A stretch of 33,147 bases of DNA from Endozoicomonas sp. G2_1 (GTDB taxonomy: Bacteria; Pseudomonadota; Gammaproteobacteria; Enterobacterales; Alteromonadaceae). The stretch spans positions 1 through 33,147 of the forward strand of contig NZ_JAGHQT010000026.1 of the NCBI RefSeq assembly GCF_017744155.1, in the 5' to 3' direction. This document shows positions 29,189-33,147 of this stretch, in pieces. The notes under the pieces are model-generated. The model worked only from the letters and a program-made list of their open reading frames with translations. It searched no databases and had not been told where the DNA came from. The first letter of the stretch is position 1. The number at the start of each line of letters is the position of its first letter. The position numbers and the translations under genes are program-made.

Positions 29189-29856
29189 TTTTTGGATTTC
29201 CATTCAAGCTCTTCACACGCAATTACAATATCCTTTGGGCGAAGCTCATGGCTTCTACCAAGCAATATAGATATATTGCCACCAATATGTTTATCAAGGT
29301 CTTCCACTACTTGAGAGCAGAACATTTTATCAAGATCAGTTAACAAGAACTTTGGTGCGTTAATTTTCTCCAAGAATTTATTCGTCTGCCTAACTGTTCC
29401 AGTAGACTTCGCAAATGGAATACCAACAAAGTTTGAAAAAACAGACAATAGAAGCAGAGTATAAGAATGCTCTACGCTTTCATTTAAATAGTATAAAAAA
29501 ATTGCACCTGATAAACAGAGTAATGAAAGGAAAGTAAAGATGTTATGAAAAATATGTGGCGCTCCTGAATATGCCGCTCGTAAGTGGCCATATTTGAGCT
29601 TCCTATTGATTAACTCTGTGCTTTTATTATTCAAAATATCAATTTGTTTTTCTGATAAAGCAACAGGCCTTTCGAGTAGCAACAATTCTTTGTCTCGTTC
29701 TAAGATTTCATCTATGTTGATAGGCTTAATTCCATCTGGAGTTGCTTCCAAGATTTCTTGTTCATTGAGGGCTATACCAACATGACTCCAAGTCCCGAAG
29801 GTAGCAAATTTGATAAATTTATTGTTCTTGGTAGCTATAATGTCACCAGCTTTCAT
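29146..29856 (-). CDS. Permuted NlpC/P60-type papain-like protein with membrane segments
   Basis: This 236-aa protein starts MKAGDIIATKNNKFIKFATF, then TWSHVGIALNEQEILEATPD (His25 and the following Glu), and near residue 177 'KMFCSQVVEDLDKHI' with Cys180. 'GD.i......s.. iSHVgia.....v.EA' followed later by 'fCSelv...' is the circularly permuted NlpC/P60 (YiiX/YaeF-like) layout, where His precedes the catalytic Cys. Known members are amidases, lipid-acting enzymes and effectors. Two hydrophobic segments (about 105-120 and 132-147) interrupt it, which is unusual. GAGG precedes the ATG. The last 15 residues are translated attC. Alone in its cassette. Confidence 0.85.
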   Translation of the reverse strand: MKAGDIIATKNNKFIKFATFGTWSHVGIALNEQEILEATPDGIKPINIDEILERDKELLLLERPVALSEKQIDILNNKSTELINRKLKYGHLRAAYSGAPHIFHNIFTFLSLLCLSGAIFLYYLNESVEHSYTLLLLSVFSNFVGIPFAKSTGTVRQTNKFLEKINAPKFLLTDLDKMFCSQVVEDLDKHIGGNISILLGRSHELRPKDIVIACEELEWKSKNITSVSNATAKSCA

Positions 29857-29875
29857 TGATACCTCTTAGAAAATA

Positions 29876-29949
29876 TAACGCCGCCAGCAGGGGCTGAAAA
29901 ACCGGAGCGAAGTGACGGTTTTTTGGTCCCTCTGACTGGCCTTGTTATG
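29876..29949 (-). repeat. Compact attC site (74 bp)
   Basis: TAACGCCGCCAGCAGGGGCTG at the left and TCCCTCTGACTGGCCTTGTTAT at the right, joined by the stem AAAACCGGAGCGAAGTGACGGTTTT, whose CCG and CGG arms pair. It differs from classes A and B. Confidence 0.88.
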
Positions 29950-29955
29950 AGTTTA

Positions 29956-30801
29956 TTAATCGATAGCGGCAAAATTCAAATTAGATACCATTGTTGTAAT
30001 GTCTAGAGACTTTTTATGGCAAAACTGCTTTATCATTTCCCAAATGTTTGCTTCAGTACCCTGTAAGCAAACCCAAAATACAGCTTGTCCGTTATCCTGA
30101 TGCTCCAGTGATAAAAAGCCAGCTCTTTCTATTTCTTGAAATACCTGCCTTAGATGAGTTTTATCCGCCTGAGTAACCCTTTCAATTTCATATGGGTCTA
30201 CGAATATATTCTCAGTGTAACCCCCAAAAGAGTTTTGTTCATATTGAGTTCTGGCAAGTGATAGTGCGAATAGCTGCTTAGCGTCTGGAGATAATGCTGA
30301 CAATTTAGAGATAGCTAAATTAAATGCATTTACATCTTCTTCTATGTGCTCAGGTTCGCGATCATCTTTACCATATAATTCGATGTATAAACTAGCTAAG
30401 GACTTAACAGTTGTGGCTGAGACTAAAGAAGTAACATCTGTAAGCGATGATTGCATCTGATGAATAAATCGCTCAATATTTGAGTAGATTTCTTCATGCT
30501 GCCTCTTAATTTCTTGCATTCTCCATACAGGATAGATTTGAACTTTATCTGTCTCAATATGGTGGTGGTAACACATTAGCATCAAGTTTTCATATGCCCG
30601 ACGAGATTCATTTGTCATATTAGGATTGAATCGTTCACCTCCGGGTAAAGCTGCTTCTATATGACATATTTGTCCAACAAAATTACCTTCATTGTTAAAC
30701 ATAGGGTGACAGCAACCAGGGAAAGCACACTGATTACCAGACAATGAATATAAACGCCTCAACGTTTCGCCGAGAGGTTGTAATCTTTTTGGGGTTTCCA
30801 A
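29956..30801 (-). CDS. HNH endonuclease family protein
   Basis: This 281-aa protein carries an N-terminal HNH-type nuclease domain: SGNQCAFPGCCHPMF (Cys25/Cys30), VGQICHIEAALPGGERF (Cys46-His47), NMTNESRRAYENLMLMCYHH (Asn72, Cys77, His80/81). This is the 'NqCafPgC..lf...g..vGqicHI.A..pgGpR.......e.r....NLilLC..HH..iD' domain seen in many defence-related HNH proteins. The C-terminal two thirds (about 90-281) are helical, with a winged-helix-like end (EIERAGFLSLEHQDNGQAVF), and are not recognised. It is probably a DNA nuclease and a plausible anti-phage gene. Start TTG with AAGGA eight bases upstream. Confidence 0.88.
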   Translation of the reverse strand: METPKRLQPLGETLRRLYSLSGNQCAFPGCCHPMFNNEGNFVGQICHIEAALPGGERFNPNMTNESRRAYENLMLMCYHHHIETDKVQIYPVWRMQEIKRQHEEIYSNIERFIHQMQSSLTDVTSLVSATTVKSLASLYIELYGKDDREPEHIEEDVNAFNLAISKLSALSPDAKQLFALSLARTQYEQNSFGGYTENIFVDPYEIERVTQADKTHLRQVFQEIERAGFLSLEHQDNGQAVFWVCLQGTEANIWEMIKQFCHKKSLDITTMVSNLNFAAID

Positions 30802-30853
30802 TATATAAATCCTTCTAATAAATGAAGCTAAAGCTCAGAGCTACAAGAACTCA

Positions 30854-30949
30854 TAACGCCCGCTTAACGGGCAAATAATAGCTTAGCTAAAATTAGGAGC
30901 GCAGCGACGGGAGCTAAGCTTTATTTGTCCCATTAAAGCGCTTGTTAGA
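30854..30949 (-). repeat. attC site, class B
   Basis: TAACGCCCGCTTAACGGGCAAA at the left, TAGCTTAGCTAAAATTAGGAGCGC in the middle and TTTGTCCCATTAAAGCGCTTGTTAG at the right. About 96 bp. Confidence 0.92.
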
Positions 30950-30960
30950 GTTACCTTTAC

Positions 30961-31218
30961 TTAAATATCAAAGTCATCTTCAATTTTAGGTACATCATAA
31001 TCTTCGATACCCAAATCAGACAAAGGAATACAAAACTCTTCAGCTTTTTGTTTTAAAATGAAAATTACATTCGAATAAGCAACTTGATATTCCTTGGCCT
31101 TTTCCTTGTCGATTCTTTTGTAAAACTTTAAGTTGTTGTTAATTTCCTTTTTTAGTGCCTTCGAAAAAGAAGCTAAACAATCATCTTCGAGTTTAATTTT
31201 ATGCTTAGACATGTCCAT
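30961..31218 (-). CDS. Small charged hypothetical protein
   Basis: These 85 residues are very rich in Lys, Asp and Glu (KKEINNNLKFYKRIDKEKAK, GIEDYDVPKIEDDFDI), predicted helical with a basic N-terminal half and an acidic tail. No signal peptide, no family recognised. It lies right next to the HNH cassette and could be an independent antitoxin-like or structural peptide, but nothing shows this. The ribosome-binding site is weak. Confidence 0.7.
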   Translation of the reverse strand: MDMSKHKIKLEDDCLASFSKALKKEINNNLKFYKRIDKEKAKEYQVAYSNVIFILKQKAEEFCIPLSDLGIEDYDVPKIEDDFDI

Positions 31219-31225
31219 GTAACTC

Positions 31226-31323
31226 TAACGCCCTGTTAAGGGGCTGATAAACGTTTGGCTAAAATGTAAAGCGAAGCGAAACCGAGCCAAACTTTAGCAG
31301 TCCCGCTTGAACAGCTTGTTATG
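31226..31323 (-). repeat. attC site, class A
   Basis: TAACGCCCTGTTAAGGGGCTG at the left, TGTAAAGCGAAGCGAAACCGAG as the loop, and CAGTCCCGCTTGAACAGCTTGTTATG at the right. About 98 bp. Confidence 0.93.
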
Positions 31324-31627
31324 TTGCTGACGTTAAAAAGCCAACCAAAACTAAAACAGCACTTAACACACCAAAAATATTGTAAAGTTTATGAAGTAGC
31401 TCTCGCCGATTTCTTAAGTAAGCAAGGTATGAACCAAAGCTTAAAACAATACTTAGAATTCCCAAGTTTACCAATATAGCCGAAAAACCTTTTACGACAA
31501 CAGAGCCATCTCTAGTTCCCCAGATAGCTTGACCTGACATCGCATTTTCAAATGTCAAAAATAGTAACAATACAACTAGTAAAGCCACTATCAATAATCC
31601 AGTTCCGAAGATTAGAAATTTCCGCAT
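31319..31627 (-). CDS. Small three-TM membrane protein
   Basis: This 102-aa protein has hydrophobic segments at about 5-26, 46-71 and 83-98, with a basic loop YLRNRRELLHKLY between the last two. No family recognised. The stop TAA is supplied by the attC. The ribosome-binding site is weak. Confidence 0.72.
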   Translation of the reverse strand: MRKFLIFGTGLLIVALLVVLLLFLTFENAMSGQAIWGTRDGSVVVKGFSAILVNLGILSIVLSFGSYLAYLRNRRELLHKLYNIFGVLSAVLVLVGFLTSAT

Positions 31628-31642
31628 ATTCTACTTGCAACA

Positions 31643-31736
31643 TAACGCCCAAATAATGGGCTAATAAAGTTTTGGCTAAAAAAGCGAGGCACGAGCAGAG
31701 CCAAGCTTTATTAGTCCCGTTAATTTGCTTGTTATA
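31643..31736 (-). repeat. attC site of the first ORF-less cassette
   Basis: TAACGCCCAAATAATGGGCTAATAAAG at the left, TTTTGGCTAAAAAAGCGAGGC in the middle and TTTATTAGTCCCGTTAATTTGCTTGTTAT at the right. About 94 bp. Confidence 0.9.
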
Positions 31737-32000
31737 TGAAATACACCTACAACAAACGCTAAACCATTTTAAAGGCACCGTTAGTTAGGCACCCAATTTA
31801 CCTTTTGAGCTACCCACCAAAATCTGCCAAAAATAATAGCTTTGCCACATAAAGGTGATGCAATGCATAAAACGATTAGCAAACACTAAACTAGCTGAAA
31901 ATGGTAAAAGCGGCAAAGCTTATTAGTACTGCACCAAAAACAGAATAGCGAAAAACAAAAATAAACTATGTCTTACGCTAAGATTATTTTAATTGGCATA
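31737..32000 (-). repeat. ORF-less cassette body, copy 1
   Basis: No credible gene in either strand over 264 bp. The sequence shares blocks with copy 2 (32562-32828) and copy 3 (32936-33028): GGCACCGTTAGTTAGGCACC, TTTTGAGCTACCCACC (31803-31818), TAATAGCTTTGCCA (31834-31847) and GGCAAAGCTTATTA (31912-31925), then AATAGCGAAAAACA. The last two blocks form an inverted repeat with a spacer of about 64 bases. Such a body may encode an RNA or carry a promoter. Confidence 0.75.
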
Positions 32001-32098
32001 TAACGCTTAAATAAACGGCTAAAAATGCTTGGCTATACTTGTGAAGCGAAGCGAAACCGAGCCAAGATTTAGCAGTCCCACTTTATTGGCTTGTTAGG
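32001..32098 (-). repeat. attC site, class A
   Basis: TAACGCTTAAATAAACGGCTAAAAATG at the left, TTGTGAAGCGAAGCGAAACCGAG as the loop, and CAGTCCCACTTTATTGGCTTGTTAGG at the right. About 98 bp. Confidence 0.9.
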
Positions 32099-32456
32099 TA
32101 TACTTTTCCCAACATTTACCACCTGCAATTTTTTGAATGTGGTTAATATTATTTTTAATAAATTCAATTGTTTCGGCTTTGCTTTCGGGAAGAGCGGGAT
32201 CTTCATGGTATCCACTTCCACAATACCTAAAGCCTGCTTCCCAAAGCAACATTACAGATTGCCATTTATTTTTATGCGATTGTCTTGGCGCACGAAAGTT
32301 ACGACCTAAAAAAGCCATTCTACGACCACAATTGGGACAAGTATGCACAAGCTTCGAATCAGCTTGCCAAGCAGTACCTGTATGTGACTCTTCAATTACA
32401 CGTCTTTTGAATGCTACCCTACAATCAAAACATGCAAATTTGTGCAGAAATTCCAT
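32094..32456 (-). CDS. Zinc-ribbon family protein
   Basis: The protein has 120 aa. FACFDCRVAFKRR near the N-terminus and 'CPNCGRRMAFLGRNFRAPRQ' near 40-59 give two Cys pairs of a zinc ribbon. The order 'vCfdCrkaFkr...CP.Cg..m..mGrnFkaPr....kqW..v..L...Gfry' is a widespread small bacterial family that I know only as hypothetical proteins. KWQSVMLLWEAGFRYCGSGY completes it. The TAA stop is inside its attC and the AGG of the next attC's GTTAGG serves as ribosome-binding site. Confidence 0.85.
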   Translation of the reverse strand: MEFLHKFACFDCRVAFKRRVIEESHTGTAWQADSKLVHTCPNCGRRMAFLGRNFRAPRQSHKNKWQSVMLLWEAGFRYCGSGYHEDPALPESKAETIEFIKNNINHIQKIAGGKCWEKYT

Positions 32457-32463
32457 GTATACC

Positions 32464-32561
32464 TAACACCCTGTTAAGGGGCTGATAAATGTTTGGCTAA
32501 AATGTGAACCGAAGCGTAACCGAGCCAAACTTTAGCAGTCCCACTTGAACAGCTTGTTATA
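32464..32561 (-). repeat. attC site of the second ORF-less cassette, class A
   Basis: TAACACCCTGTTAAGGGGCTG at the left, TGTGAACCGAAGCGTAACCGAG as the loop, and CAGTCCCACTTGAACAGCTTGTTAT at the right. About 98 bp. It differs from the attC of copy 1, although the bodies are related. Confidence 0.9.
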
Positions 32562-32828
32562 TGCGCCGCACTTGAACACCAAACGCTACGCCATTTTGTG
32601 ACCACCGTTAGCGTGGCACACAATTTAACTTTTGAGCTACCCACCAACACCTGCCAAAATTAATAGCTTTGCCACCTTTTATTTCTGCTGAAATGCAAAT
32701 CAAGCAGAGAGCAACAGACTATCTGAAAAGACAAAAAACGGCAAAGCTTATTAGTATTGCGCCAAAACACTAATAGCGAAAAACACAAATACACCTTGTC
32801 TTAAGCTAAATTAAGATTTTCAAACATA
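32562..32828 (-). repeat. ORF-less cassette body, copy 2
   Basis: A 267-bp gene-free body that carries the same blocks as copy 1: CACCGTTAGCGTGGCAC, TTTTGAGCTACCCACC (32630-32645), TAATAGCTTTGCCA (32661-32674) and GGCAAAGCTTATTA (32740-32753), AATAGCGAAAAACAC. It differs in the middle. The CGCTA/TAGCG hairpin near 32585-32613 is present here and weaker in copy 1. Confidence 0.75.
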
Positions 32829-32935
32829 TAACGCCGCAATAAACGGCTAATAAAAGCAGGCTATACTTGGAGCGAACCGAACCAAGCCTGCTTTTATTAG
32901 TCCGCCTTTTAATTGCCTTGTTATATGCAAATACA
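32829..32935 (-). repeat. attC site of the third ORF-less cassette
   Basis: TAACGCCGCAATAAACGGCTAATAAAAGC at the left, TATACTTGGAGCGAACCGAACC as the loop, and GCTTTTATTAGTCCGCC with GCCTTGTTATAT at the right. The central stem TAATAAAAGCAGGC pairs with GCCTGCTTTTATTA. About 107 bp. Confidence 0.9.
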
Positions 32936-33028
32936 CTTACAACAAGTACAAATACCATATGATGGCACCGTTAGTTAGGCACCCTACTTGAACTTTTTGA
33001 GCTACCCACCCAAACTGGCCAAAGTAAA
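32936..33028 (-). repeat. ORF-less cassette body, copy 3, cut by an IS end
   Basis: About 93 bp carry ATGGCACCGTTAGTTAGGCACC and TTTTGAGCTACCCACC (32995-33010), as in copies 1 and 2, and end in GGCCAAAG near 33023. At that point copies 1 and 2 go on with TAATAGC, while this copy switches to the hairpins of an insertion-sequence end. Confidence 0.7.
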
Positions 33029-33147
33029 GAATCCACCTTCTAAAGAAGGTGGCTTTGCGTAAGCCCCCTAAACAAGGGGGCTGGGTTATCCTAGTAAATG
33101 TAATTGACGTTTCTCTTCTTGTTTCTCCATCTTGTCTTGATGCCGTA
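33022..33147 (-). mobile_element. Probable IS200/IS605-type element, right end (partial)
   Basis: Two strong hairpins stand side by side: CCACCTTC/GAAGGTGG (33033-33052, loop TAAA) and AGCCCCC/GGGGGCT (33062-33082). They follow a reading frame ending at 33086. Subterminal hairpins just after a transposition-gene stop, ending near TTTAC without a terminal inverted repeat, are typical of IS200/IS605 right ends, where they may also form part of an omega-RNA. The rest of the element is outside the window. Confidence 0.55.
33086..33145 (-). CDS. C-terminal fragment of an IS protein (likely)
   Basis: The minus strand enters from the right edge with an open frame of 19 residues (RHQDKMEKQEEKRQLHLLG) and stops at TAA 33086-33088, directly before the paired hairpins. 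Its place suggests the end of a TnpB-type or related gene of the element, but the stretch is too short to identify. Confidence 0.35.
   Translation of the reverse strand, partial: RHQDKMEKQEEKRQLHLLG

Larger units (their letters stand above)
128..33028 (-). mobile_element. Chromosomal integron cassette array (partial)
   Basis: About fifty short unrelated genes lie head-to-tail on the minus strand, separated by imperfect palindromic repeats with TAAC and GTTA core boxes at their outer edges. This is the organisation of a sedentary chromosomal integron. In gene direction each cassette is gene, then attC, so every attC lies at lower coordinates than its gene. Neither intI nor attI is in the window, and polarity predicts both to the right. 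The attC sites are regular from about 16,000 rightwards and decayed to the left, consistent with newer insertions on the right. Confidence 0.95.

Noticed and set aside
30961-31218. Antitoxin to a neighbouring toxin
   Set aside because: Only size and charge suggest it; it lies in its own cassette and no toxin partner is seen.
31548-31778. 76-codon minus ORF across an attC
   Set aside because: It spans the attC at 31643-31736 from end to end and the start of a membrane gene in another frame.
32137-32466. 109-codon plus-strand ORF opposite the zinc-ribbon gene
   Set aside because: It is the mirror of a gene with clear Cys-pair motifs, lacks a ribosome-binding site and runs into attC sequence.
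20000-33000. CRISPR array
   Set aside because: The repeats are long imperfect palindromes separated by genes, not short direct repeats with equal spacers.
1-33147. Integrase gene and attI
   Set aside because: No tyrosine-recombinase frame is seen on either strand; polarity places them to the right of the window.
1-33147. tRNA or rRNA genes
   Set aside because: No cloverleaf-like or ribosomal sequence noticed; the palindromes are attC sites.

Overview
The window is a long stretch of a chromosomal (sedentary) integron: about fifty gene cassettes, nearly all unrelated to each other, all read from the minus strand, and separated in most of the window by attC recombination sites of 54 to 107 bp. 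The repeats start with TAACGCCC and end with GCTTGTTAT on the plus strand. Their reverse complement (ATAACAAG, then GGGACTG, then CAGCCCCTTAACAGGGCGTTA split around a variable centre) has the same layout as Vibrio-type attC repeats. Low GC, VCR-like attC sites and IS3-type and IS200/IS605-type insertion-sequence ends point to a marine gammaproteobacterium (Vibrionales or Alteromonadales). I cannot place it more precisely.

Layout: (1) 1-127 is the 3' end of an IS3-family insertion sequence on the plus strand. (2) 128 to about 16,000 is the old part of the array. Genes are still all on the minus strand, but attC sites are degenerate, shortened or absent, and broken genes are common (in-frame stops, frameshifts, fused fragments). 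(3) About 16,000-31,700 is the younger part, with intact regular attC sites in several sequence classes and one gene per cassette. (4) 31,737-33,028 carries three copies of a 0.27-kb ORF-less cassette body, each with a different attC. The third copy is cut by what looks like the right end of an IS200/IS605-type element. Because cassettes enter at attI and genes here read leftwards, the integrase gene and attI should lie to the right of the window. The rising decay towards the left fits that.

Gene content is typical of integron cargo: small, mostly unnamed proteins, strikingly rich in exported products. There are at least ten lipoproteins (MalM-like, two DUF2846-like and several unknowns), a secreted PDZ protein, a TonB-C-like lipoprotein, a Cys-rich Sel1/Hcp-like repeat protein, a secreted HExxHxH zincin, and about ten small membrane proteins. 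Recognisable cytoplasmic or enzymatic products are an XRE regulator with membrane segments, a membrane-anchored phage tail-collar-like protein, DUF4279-, DUF6174- and DUF4304-like proteins, a permuted NlpC/P60 (papain-like) protein with membrane segments, an HNH endonuclease and zinc-ribbon proteins. The genes do not form one pathway. They are independent cargo, each expected to be expressed from its own, a neighbour's or an upstream promoter. Best candidates for undescribed biology are the reiterated ORF-less cassette, the HNH and NlpC/P60 cassettes as possible defence or toxin genes, and the attC decay intermediates (lost arm, collapsed core, gene-attC fusion).
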